Source: Hyphomonadaceae bacterium
GTDB lineage: Bacteria > Pseudomonadota > Alphaproteobacteria > Caulobacterales > Hyphomonadaceae
Reading direction: 5' to 3'
Assembly (NCBI GenBank): GCA_030696545.1
Contig: JAUYSA010000058.1
Span: forward strand, 1-11,737
Length of the DNA: 11,737 bases
Under the pieces are notes generated by a model, which saw nothing but the letters and a program-made list of their open reading frames with translations, had not been told where the DNA came from and did no database searches. Within the stretch, counting starts at the first letter, position 1. Each line of letters starts with the position of its first letter. This document shows, one piece after another, positions 5,372 through 11,737 of this stretch. The position numbers and the translations under genes are program-made.

Positions 5372-6379
5372 ATGACTGAGCTGACGGTAGGGGCGGGGCT
5401 GGCGCGCGGGCTGGCGAGGTTTGCGATTGCCAAGGGCGCGGATGCCGATGCGTTGCTGGCGCGGGCGGGGATCGCGGCGGCTGATCTGGACGATCAGGAC
5501 AAGCGCGTGCCGATGGCGAACTATATTGCGCTGATGCGGGCGGCGCAGGAGCTCTCGGGCGATGCGGCGATTGCGCTGCACTATGGGGAAGAGGTCGATC
5601 TTTCCGAGGTGTCGATCGCGGGGCTGATCATGAATGCATCAGCCGACATGCGCGAGGCGTTCGTGCAGATGAACCGCTTCGGAAAGCTGGCCGTGGAAGT
5701 GGAGACCGAGGCCGGGGAGAGCCGGTTCAAGCATGTGCTGGAGGATGGCCAGCTCTGGCTGGTGGATACGCGGGCTGATCCCAACGCGTTTCACGAGCTG
5801 ACTGAGGTGACGTTTGCGCGGCAGATCTGTGGGCTGCGGCGGTTCCTGCCGCGGCCGTTTGCGCTGGAGGTGCATGTCACGCATCCCGCGCCGGCTTATG
5901 CGGCGGAGTATGTCCGCGTGTTCGGATGTCCGGTGGTGTTCGATGCGCGGTGGAATGCGATGCGGACGGATGCCTCGTTGCAGTCGCACAAAGTAGCGTT
6001 GCAGCCGCACTACGTGTTTGGCGTGCTGAGCGAGAAGGCTGAGGCTCTGGTGACGGAGCTGGAGAATTCGAAAAGCACGCGCGGGAAGGTGGAGAGCCTG
6101 CTGATGCCGATGCTGCACACTGGCGATGTCAGCATGGATACGCTGGCAGCGAAGATGGGCGTGAGCCGGCAGACGCTGTTCAGGCGGTTGAAGGCGGAGG
6201 ACGTGACGTTCGAGAAGGTGCTGGACGACCTGCGCCATCGACTGGCGCTCAGCTATCTGAGCGGGCGCAAGGCGTCGGTGAACGAGACGGCGTATCTCGT
6301 CGGGTTCTCGGACCCGGCGGCGTTCTCGCGGGCGTTCAAGCGGTGGACGGGAAAGAGCCCCAGCGAAATGCGCGGCTAA
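5372..6379 (+). CDS. AraC-family transcriptional regulator with arabinose-binding-like N domain
   Basis: This 335-residue regulator has two parts. Residues about 20-210 form the N-terminal sensor domain typical of the OruR/ArgR-like 'Arabinose_bd' group (PF12625), with GAGLARGLARFAIAKGADADALLARAGI at the start and a long middle ending near VFGCPVVFDARWNAM. The C-terminal AraC DNA-binding domain has a first helix-turn-helix at about 255-276 (MDTLAAKMGVSRQTLFRRLKAE) and a second, more conserved one at 302-334 (SVNETAYLVGFSDPAAFSRAFKRWTGKSPSEMR). ATG 5372 is chosen because GGAAG (5359-5363) lies 8 nt upstream; an upstream TTG at 5342 lacks such a site. The divergent secreted-protein gene, 152 nt away, is its most likely target besides itself. 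I cannot point to a confident operator or promoter in the gap. The ligand is unknown; relatives sense amino acids, fatty acids or other small organics. Confidence 0.92.
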   Translation: MTELTVGAGLARGLARFAIAKGADADALLARAGIAAADLDDQDKRVPMANYIALMRAAQELSGDAAIALHYGEEVDLSEVSIAGLIMNASADMREAFVQMNRFGKLAVEVETEAGESRFKHVLEDGQLWLVDTRADPNAFHELTEVTFARQICGLRRFLPRPFALEVHVTHPAPAYAAEYVRVFGCPVVFDARWNAMRTDASLQSHKVALQPHYVFGVLSEKAEALVTELENSKSTRGKVESLLMPMLHTGDVSMDTLAAKMGVSRQTLFRRLKAEDVTFEKVLDDLRHRLALSYLSGRKASVNETAYLVGFSDPAAFSRAFKRWTGKSPSEMRG

Positions 6380-6433
6380 AGTACGATCAGCTTCAGTGGA
6401 AGCTTCGATACGGCGGCGCACTTTAGCTTTTTT
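6375..6433 (+). terminator. Intrinsic terminator overlapping the AraC-family stop codon
   Basis: GCTAAAGT (6375-6382) pairs perfectly with ACTTTAGC (6420-6427), which is followed directly by six Ts (6428-6433). Inside sits a second hairpin, AGCTTC-AGTG-GAAGCT (6389-6404). The TAA stop (6377-6379) is part of the outer stem. A closing stem followed at once by a T run is the expected layout for Rho-independent termination, though this stem is less GC-rich and its loop longer than usual. Confidence 0.65.
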
Positions 6434-6438
6434 ACTGG

Positions 6439-6500
6439 AGAGTCGGATTCACGTCTTCGGCGGAACGCCATAGCGATTCCACCTCAGACGATCCGACTCT
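6439..6500. repeat. Inverted repeat just after the RND permease gene
   Basis: AGAGTCGGAT (6439-6448) and ATCCGACTCT (6491-6500) are perfect reverse complements. The stem extends inward through CGTCT (6452-6456) and AGACG (6486-6490) with a 3-nt bulge on the left arm. The loop is about 29 nt. It begins 4 nt after the permease stop in the leftward direction, so it would lie at the 3' end of the efflux mRNA. No T run follows it on that strand, so a standard intrinsic terminator is not supported; mRNA 3'-end protection is one possible role. Confidence 0.6.
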
Positions 6501-6504
6501 GCCG

Positions 6505-9500
6505 CTATTCCGCCGGGTGCAGGACTGCCGCTTCGGCTTCGCGTTCTTCCAGCGCCAGCTTGCGTTCCACATCGCGCGGGGAGCCCGTGCGGCGTGCGAG
6601 AAGCGCGTAGGCGGCGGGCACGAGGACCAGCGTGACCAGCATCGCGGTCGACACGCCGAACAGGATCACCACGCCGATGGCGGAGCGCGTTTCGGCGCCT
6701 GCGCCATGGCCGAAGATCAGCGGGACGGCGCCGGCGATGGCGGTGAGCGAGGTCATCACGATCGGGCGGAAGCGGGTGAGCGCTGCTTCCCTAAGGGCCG
6801 CGTTGAACTCCATGCCCTTGTCGCGAAGCTGGTTGGCGAACTCGACGATGAGAATGCCGTTCTTGGCCGCCAGACCCACAAGCATGATCAGGCCGATCTG
6901 CGTGTAGATGTTCAGCGTGTTGCCGGTGAGCCAGATGCCGAGCAGGCCGCCGCCGACGGTGGCGGGCACGCAGAGCATGATGACGAACGGGTGGATCCAG
7001 CTTTCGAACTGCGCCGCGAGCACCAGGAAGACGACCAGGATGCCGAAGGCGAACACAAACAGGATCGACGAGCCGGCGCGCTTGTAGTCGAGCGACTGGC
7101 CCTTGTAGTCGATGCTGGCTTCTTCTGGCAGGACGGCGCGCGCGATGGATTCCATCTTGTCGAGCGCGACGCCGAGCGAGACGCCCGGATCAAGCGTGGC
7201 GTCGATGGTGATGGCGCGGACGCGGTTGTAGCGATTCAGGCGGCGCGAGTCGGCCGTCTGTTCGATGGAGACGAGGTTGGACAGCGGGATCAGCTCGCCC
7301 GTGCGGGCGGCGCGGACATAGATGTTTTCCATATCCGAAGGCGTCGACTGTTCGGTACGCTCGCCCTCGAAGATCACGTAACGCTCTTCGCCGTTTTGCA
7401 CGAATGTGCCGATCCGCTTGGAGCCGAGCATGGTCTGCAGAGTGGAGCCGATTTCCTGGACGGTGACGCCGAGATCAGAGGCGCGCGCGTAATCGACGTT
7501 CACGCGGACCTGCTGTTGCGTTTCCTTGTAGTCCCAGTCGATCTGGCTTATGCCGGGATTGTCCTTGTTGAGCGCCTCGAGGAAGGTATCGCGCCATTCC
7601 ACGAGCGTTTCGTAGGACGGTCCCTTGAGCACGAACTGGATGGGCTTGCCCGAGCCGCGGCCGAAGGCCGAGGACATGTTGGCGAAGGCGCGCACGCCCG
7701 GAATGTCGGACAGCTGGCGGTTGATGTCGTTGATCACGTCGAAGCCGTTGCGGCGATGCCCCCACTCGGTGAGCACGACCTGAATCGAGCCTGAGTTGAA
7801 ACCGCCGCTGCCGGGGCCGAAGCCGCCGGGCGCGCGGACAGAAATGCGGTCGATCTCGCCCTGGTTGATCATCGGCAGGAGGCGGTTTTCGATCTGCTCG
7901 ATGAAGGGCTGCATGTATTCGAAGGACGCGCCTTCGGGCCCCGCGATCATGATCTGGAACGAGCCGCGATCTTCCTGCGGCGTGTATTCGCCGGGGATGA
8001 CGGTGAACAGCGTTACGCTGCCGGCAAGGATGGCGAAGAAAGCCACCGTGATGGCGATCGGGCGGCGCACGGTTGCGTCATAGACGCGGCCATAGGCGCC
8101 GCGCATGCGAGCGAACTGGCGGTCGACGAAGGCCGGGAAGGCGGCGGTCTTGCCGTCCTTGGCGTGCGGCTTCAGCAGCTTGGACGCCATCATCGGCGAG
8201 ATCGTCAGCGCAACCAGCATCGAGAAGGCGATGGCGGCGGCGATCGCGATCGCGAACTCCGAAAACAGGCGGCCCATCTGGCCCTGCATGAAGGTGATCG
8301 GAACGAACACGGCGATGAGGACGAGGGTGGTCGCGACGACGGCGAAGCCGACCTGGCGCGTGCCCCTGAAAGCAGCGACGAGAGGCGTTTCATGTTCCTC
8401 TTCCATGCGGCGGTGGATGTTCTCAAGCACGACGATGGCGTCGTCGACCACGAGGCCGATGGCCATGACGAGCGCTAGCAGCGTCAGCATGTTGATCGAC
8501 AGGCCGAGCGCCATGAGCACGGTGAACGAGGCGATCAGCGAGATCGGGACGGTGACGGCCGGAATCAGGGTGGCGCGGAACGATCCGAGGAACACGAAGA
8601 TCACGCCGACGACCAGCGCCACGGCAATGGTGAGGGTGATGAACACCTCGTTGATGGCAGCGTTGACGAACACCGAGCCGTCGAAGTTGACCTGGAGTGT
8701 CATGTCTTCGGGAAGGGTGGCGCCCACTTCGGTTGCGCGTTCGCGCGCCACTCTGGACACTTCAACCACGTTGGCCGTTGATTGCTTGACGATGCCGATG
8801 CCGACCGTGTCGCGGCCATTGCCGCGGAAGATGGAACGGTCTTCTTCGGCGCCGAATTCGACGCGGCCGACATCGCCCAGACGGACAACAACGCCGTCAT
8901 CGCCCTTGGCGACGACGAGTTGTGCAAATTCCTCGGGCGTTCGGAAGGGACGGTCGATACGAGCCGTGAAGATAAGATCCTGCGAGGTCAGTGAACCGGC
9001 GGGCGTTTCGACGTTCTCGGTGCGGACGGCGCGCTCGATATCGCCGACGGTTAGGCCACGCGCGGCGATGGCGCGGCGATCGAGCCAGACGCGCATTGCG
9101 GGCGTACGCTGGCCGCCGATCTGGACGCGGGCGACGCCGTCGATCGAGGAGAAACGGTCGATGAGGTAACGTTCAACATAGTCGGTGAGTTCGAGCGCGG
9201 TGCGCTTGTCGCTCTGCAACTGGAGCCAGAGAACGATCTCTTCCGATGCGTCGGCTTTCTGGACGTCTGGCGGATCAGCCTCTTCCGGAAGCATCCGCAG
9301 GATGCCGCCCACGCGGTCGCGCACGTCATTGGCGGCGCTATCCATGTCGCGCGAAATGTCGAATTCGATCGCGATATTGGATTGCCCGTCCTGGCTGGAC
9401 GAGTTGATGAAGCGGATGCCCTCAACGCCGGAGATCCGGTCCTCGATCACTTCGGTGATGCGGGTCTCGACGACGTTGGCAGACGCGCCCTGATAGGTGG

Positions 9501-9645
9501 TGCGAACCGAAACGATGGGAGGGTCGATATCGGGATATTCACGCAGCGAAAGCCGCGTGAAGGAAACCGCGCCGATTGCGATCAGCAACAGGCCGATGAC
9601 CGATGCGAACACCGGCCGTTTGATTGAGACATCTGACAGAAGCAT
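6505..9645 (-). CDS. HAE-1 RND multidrug efflux permease (AcrB/MexB-like superfamily)
   Basis: This 1046-residue inner-membrane pump exports drugs and other hydrophobic compounds in exchange for protons, as a trimer with a periplasmic adaptor and an outer-membrane channel. Length and the duplicated architecture fit: a first membrane segment at about 11-30, a large periplasmic domain to about 335, six membrane segments to about 490 plus one near 530-550, then a second periplasmic loop and the final five segments (about 858-1017). Proton-relay residues are all present: Asp401-Asp402 in GLVVDDAIVVLENIHRRMEE, Lys928 in LVGLAAKNGILIVEFANQL, and Arg960 and Thr965 in RFRPIVMTSLTAIAG. The start MLLSDVSIKRPVFASVIGLLL is typical, with AGGAG 10 nt upstream. 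It follows the adaptor gene by 18 nt. No outer-membrane channel gene is in the window, so a TolC-like partner must be elsewhere. Specificity cannot be deduced. Confidence 0.97.
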   Translation of the reverse strand: MLLSDVSIKRPVFASVIGLLLIAIGAVSFTRLSLREYPDIDPPIVSVRTTYQGASANVVETRITEVIEDRISGVEGIRFINSSSQDGQSNIAIEFDISRDMDSAANDVRDRVGGILRMLPEEADPPDVQKADASEEIVLWLQLQSDKRTALELTDYVERYLIDRFSSIDGVARVQIGGQRTPAMRVWLDRRAIAARGLTVGDIERAVRTENVETPAGSLTSQDLIFTARIDRPFRTPEEFAQLVVAKGDDGVVVRLGDVGRVEFGAEEDRSIFRGNGRDTVGIGIVKQSTANVVEVSRVARERATEVGATLPEDMTLQVNFDGSVFVNAAINEVFITLTIAVALVVGVIFVFLGSFRATLIPAVTVPISLIASFTVLMALGLSINMLTLLALVMAIGLVVDDAIVVLENIHRRMEEEHETPLVAAFRGTRQVGFAVVATTLVLIAVFVPITFMQGQMGRLFSEFAIAIAAAIAFSMLVALTISPMMASKLLKPHAKDGKTAAFPAFVDRQFARMRGAYGRVYDATVRRPIAITVAFFAILAGSVTLFTVIPGEYTPQEDRGSFQIMIAGPEGASFEYMQPFIEQIENRLLPMINQGEIDRISVRAPGGFGPGSGGFNSGSIQVVLTEWGHRRNGFDVINDINRQLSDIPGVRAFANMSSAFGRGSGKPIQFVLKGPSYETLVEWRDTFLEALNKDNPGISQIDWDYKETQQQVRVNVDYARASDLGVTVQEIGSTLQTMLGSKRIGTFVQNGEERYVIFEGERTEQSTPSDMENIYVRAARTGELIPLSNLVSIEQTADSRRLNRYNRVRAITIDATLDPGVSLGVALDKMESIARAVLPEEASIDYKGQSLDYKRAGSSILFVFAFGILVVFLVLAAQFESWIHPFVIMLCVPATVGGGLLGIWLTGNTLNIYTQIGLIMLVGLAAKNGILIVEFANQLRDKGMEFNAALREAALTRFRPIVMTSLTAIAGAVPLIFGHGAGAETRSAIGVVILFGVSTAMLVTLVLVPAAYALLARRTGSPRDVERKLALEEREAEAAVLHPAE

Positions 9646-9663
9646 GGGACGAGCGCTCCTGCG

Positions 9664-10869
9664 CTATTGCCTGAGGCCGGCTTTATCCGACGGTCCGTCG
9701 CTGGCTGCGATCTTGGGAGCGCCGCCTTCGCCCGCCGGAGTGGCGCCGGTCACGCGGACCGCGCCGCCCGGGCGCACTTTCAGCACGCCGTCCGTGACCA
9801 CGAGGTCGCCGGACTTGAGACCGGAGACGACTTCGACGGTGCCACGCTCGCGCGTGCCGAGGGTTACTTCGGTCTTTTCCGCAGTCGCCGGCTGGCGGGT
9901 GCGGTCGACCACATAAACGAACGTCTTGGAGCCTTCGGCGATGACCGAGATTTCCGGGATGGACAGCGACGTGCGCGGCTTGGACATCAGCGTGACCGAC
10001 ATCGATGTGCCGGCGCGCAGGACGCCTTCTTCGTTCGGCAGGGTGGCGCGCACCTTCACGGCGAGGGTGCTGGCGTCGATCGCGTTGTCGATCGAAGTGA
10101 GCTTGCCGGTGAAGACGCGGCCCGGAATATCCTTGGTAGTAGCCGAGATTTCGAGGCCGGGCTTGAGGTCGCTGACGAAGATGGACGGCACGCCGAACTC
10201 GAGACGCATCTGCGTGTCGTCAATCAGGGTGGCGACGGCCTGACCGGGCGAGACGTACGCGCCGGTCGAAACCTGGCGGAAGCCGAGAACGCCGGAGAAG
10301 GGAGCCAGAAGCACGCGATCGCGCAGGCGAGCCTGGATGGCGCCGACGTTCGCGGTGGCCGCTTCATAGGCTGACCGGGTGCGTTCGAGTTCGAGTTGGG
10401 CGATTGCGTCGTTTTCGGCGAGACGCTGGTTGCGCTCGAACACCAGTTTCGCGTTGGCTTCGGTGGCGCGGGCAGAGGCGAGCTGGGCGTTCTCTTCCTC
10501 GTTCACCATCGTCATAAGGACCTTGCCCTTGGTGACGCGCTGGCCGTCCTCGAAATGTACGCCTGTCACGCGGTCTGCTGCGTTCGCCGTCAGGACGACG
10601 CGTTCGCGGGGTTCCAGCGTGCCGAGGGCTTCAACTTTGACCGTGAAGGTGCGCGGCAGGGATTCAACGGCGCTGACCTGCGTTGCGGGGCCGCCGCGAC
10701 CACCACCGGGTCCACCCGGACCACCGGGGCCACGTTGACCGCCGGGAGCGCCCGCCGTTTCGGTTTTGGGGTCGCCGGAGCCGCTCATCGTCACGAAGGC
10801 GATACCGCCAACCGCCAGAATGGCGACCGCAACCGCTCCCGCTACCAGTTTGGGCTTTGACAGCACCAT
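9664..10869 (-). CDS. RND efflux periplasmic adaptor (membrane fusion protein, AcrA/MdtA-like)
   Basis: This 401-residue adaptor links the RND pump to an outer-membrane channel. Residues about 8-27 form a hydrophobic N-terminal anchor with no lipobox cysteine, so it is probably membrane-anchored by an uncleaved segment rather than a lipoprotein. A Gly/Pro-rich linker follows (about 41-61, GGQRGPGGPGGPGGGRGG). Next come the lipoyl halves (ALGTLEPRERVVLTANAADRVTGVHFEDGQRV and LLAPFSGVLGFRQVSTGAYVSPGQ), flanking a helical hairpin (about 119-168), then beta-barrel and membrane-proximal domains ending in VVSGLKSGDLVVTDGVLKVRPGGAVRV. The start at 10869 is chosen because GGTGGAG lies about 9 nt upstream and the anchor begins at once; the frame extends to 11004 but adds no recognisable sequence. 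It is the first gene of a two-gene operon with the permease. Confidence 0.95.
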   Translation of the reverse strand: MVLSKPKLVAGAVAVAILAVGGIAFVTMSGSGDPKTETAGAPGGQRGPGGPGGPGGGRGGPATQVSAVESLPRTFTVKVEALGTLEPRERVVLTANAADRVTGVHFEDGQRVTKGKVLMTMVNEEENAQLASARATEANAKLVFERNQRLAENDAIAQLELERTRSAYEAATANVGAIQARLRDRVLLAPFSGVLGFRQVSTGAYVSPGQAVATLIDDTQMRLEFGVPSIFVSDLKPGLEISATTKDIPGRVFTGKLTSIDNAIDASTLAVKVRATLPNEEGVLRAGTSMSVTLMSKPRTSLSIPEISVIAEGSKTFVYVVDRTRQPATAEKTEVTLGTRERGTVEVVSGLKSGDLVVTDGVLKVRPGGAVRVTGATPAGEGGAPKIAASDGPSDKAGLRQ

Positions 10870-11332
10870 CAGTCGAAACTCCACCGTCACACTACACGTC
10901 CGCTGCCCCAACGGCCATCCTTGGCTCGCCACGGCCTGGTCCTGATACGCGCCTTGCCGGGTTATCCGTCTGCGGCCAGCCGACGCGGCGTAGCCCCAGA
11001 TCATGACCGTTCCGCGTCGTGCGCGGCACGTCTCACGTGCGAATGTACAGCAGATGCCTGAACCTGTTCAGCGGGACCATAGACAACGGGGCTTGAAATT
11101 CGGTCAACGCGCAGGGGACAAACGTCTGAAAACAAAGGTTCAATTAGCCGTGAGGCTGAGCAGTTTGCCGTCTTTTTCGTCGCAGGACGTGCCGCAGCGG
11201 CGGCGGGCATGGGGATGCGCTGTCCGCAAAAGGGAATCTGGTTGACAGAAGGTCGCCCCGGGGAGGATGTCCGGGACGTGGCTGCCGACCGGGGCATCAC
11301 CCCGCAGGACGCCCACGGACGAGGGGAGCGTC
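10870..11332. other. 463-bp divergent intergenic region between the efflux operon and the TonB receptor
   Basis: No convincing gene is seen: the short open frames here lack ribosome-binding sites and family resemblance. The left half holds the paired palindromes. The right half, upstream of the receptor, contains a TTGACA (11242-11247) identical to the -35 consensus but without a good -10 at 17 bp. A GC-rich leader with small hairpins follows, such as CGGGG-CATCA-CCCCG (11290-11304) and a longer pairing GGTCG (11251-11255) with CGACC (11286-11290). I do not recognise a known riboswitch class. Confidence 0.5.
11026..11071 (-). promoter_or_regulatory. Paired palindromes and candidate promoter of the efflux operon
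   Basis: Two perfect short palindromes occur here: GCACGT-CTC-ACGTGC (11026-11040) and CTGAAC-CT-GTTCAG (11058-11071). Their centres are about 31-32 bp apart, roughly three helical turns. Reading leftward, a possible promoter fits between them: -35 TGAACA (complement of 11065-11070, four of six matches) and -10 TACATT (complement of 11042-11047, four of six), spacing 17 bp. One palindrome would then cover the -35 and the other the start-site region, an arrangement suited to a dimeric repressor. The promoter match is weak and no regulator gene is adjacent, so this is a hypothesis. Confidence 0.4.
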
Positions 11333-11737
11333 ATGTCTTACACGGGAACCGGATCGCGCATCCGGTCATCAAGCATTCGCGTCCTGCTGCTGGCGTCAAC
11401 GGCGCTGGCCTTTGCGGGAACTGCCTTCGCGCAGGAAGCCTTGCCCGCGGGCGAGCCGCCTGAGGAAGGCCGTGACGTTGTCGTGGTGGTGGGCTCGCAG
11501 ATCGTGGGCGCCCAGCCGACCGAATCCTTGCCTGTAACAGTCATCGGAGAGGAAGAGCTGGACGCCATCGCGGCGACATCGGGCGATGACCTTTTCCGCT
11601 CCATCCCGCAGCTGGGCGATGTGTCGTTCGGCAGCGCGAGCGTCGCCAACAGCGTGGGGGGCGTGAACTCCGCGCGTGGGGATACGGCGTCGATCAATCT
11701 CCGCTCGCTGGGTACGGGTAATACGCTGGTGCTGCTC
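11333..11737 (+). CDS. TonB-dependent outer-membrane receptor, N-terminal part (runs off the window)
   Basis: Only the first 135 residues are present and the frame is open to the last base. A signal peptide occupies about residues 1-33 (basic start, then VLLLASTALAFAGTAFA, likely cleavage before Gln34). A TonB-box-like stretch, RDVVVVVGSQI (about 47-57), follows, and then the plug domain (PF07715) with LPVTVIGEEELDA, DDLFRSIPQLGD and ARGDTASINLRSLGTGNTLVLL, a signature of the large receptor group typical of Sphingomonadales, Caulobacterales and Hyphomonadaceae. Such receptors import siderophores, vitamins, glycans or other oligomers through a 22-strand barrel driven by TonB-ExbBD; the ligand cannot be read from the plug. 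The ATG at 11333 has AGGGGAG a few bases upstream. It is divergent from the efflux operon. Confidence 0.93.
   Translation, partial: MSYTGTGSRIRSSSIRVLLLASTALAFAGTAFAQEALPAGEPPEEGRDVVVVVGSQIVGAQPTESLPVTVIGEEELDAIAATSGDDLFRSIPQLGDVSFGSASVANSVGGVNSARGDTASINLRSLGTGNTLVLL

Noticed and set aside
6517..7794. 425-codon open frame on the plus strand inside the RND permease gene
   Set aside because: It is antisense to conserved RND sequence, its composition is that of a shadow frame (Asp/Gly/His/Arg-rich), and no ribosome-binding site supports it.
8105..9169. 354-codon plus-strand frame inside the RND permease gene
   Set aside because: Ser/Thr/Arg-rich shadow of the permease with no recognisable domain.
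10870..11004. N-terminal extension of the efflux adaptor to 11004
   Set aside because: The added 45 residues lack family similarity, and the start at 10869 has GGTGGAG at proper spacing and leads directly into the membrane anchor.
11003..11245. 80-codon plus-strand frame in the efflux/TonB-receptor gap
   Set aside because: No ribosome-binding site, no family resemblance, and it covers the palindromes that look regulatory.

Overview
The window is GC-rich, densely coded DNA from a Gram-negative bacterium. An HAE-1 RND pump with its periplasmic adaptor, a TonB-dependent receptor of the 'ARGDTASINLRSLGTGNTLVLL' kind, and two palindromic intergenic repeat types of a style common in alphaproteobacteria point to an alphaproteobacterium. 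A Hyphomonadaceae/Caulobacterales/Sphingomonadales relative is my best guess from family resemblance; no marker gene proves it. I see no tRNA, rRNA, CRISPR array, transposase or phage gene.

Left part (1-4216). The window opens inside a serine beta-lactamase-family gene, closed by a strong intrinsic terminator. A 38-bp inverted-repeat element follows. Next is a compact five-gene rightward cluster: a TetR/AcrR regulator, an HLD-II haloalkane dehalogenase with every catalytic and halide-binding residue visible, a DUF1330 protein, a glutathione S-transferase-like protein and a TauE/SafE-type membrane exporter. The first three genes are joined by ATGA overlaps. The promoter is unusually legible: TTGCCA, 17 bp, TATAAT, with a 24-bp near-palindrome filling the spacer and the -10 box. 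The regulator's ATG lies only 5 nt after the -10 box, which predicts a leaderless, autorepressed transcript. The likely job is detoxification or use of a halogenated or otherwise electrophilic compound.

Middle (4221-6433). A secreted protein of unknown function (leftward) and an AraC-family regulator (rightward) are transcribed divergently from a 152-bp gap. A second complex inverted repeat (4090-4216) separates the secreted-protein gene from the exporter gene, which converges on it. The AraC gene ends in a terminator whose stem includes its own stop codon.

Right part (6439-11737). A leftward two-gene efflux operon encodes a membrane-fusion adaptor and then an HAE-1 RND permease; no outer-membrane channel and no adjacent regulator are present. 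Upstream, a 463-bp gap carries two short perfect palindromes about three helical turns apart that bracket a possible promoter. On the other side of this gap a TonB-dependent receptor begins rightward and runs off the window.

Most genes belong to well-known families. The dehalogenase operon with its operator-embedded leaderless promoter, and the palindromic intergenic elements, deserve the closest look. I did not find clear evidence of a wholly new type of system.
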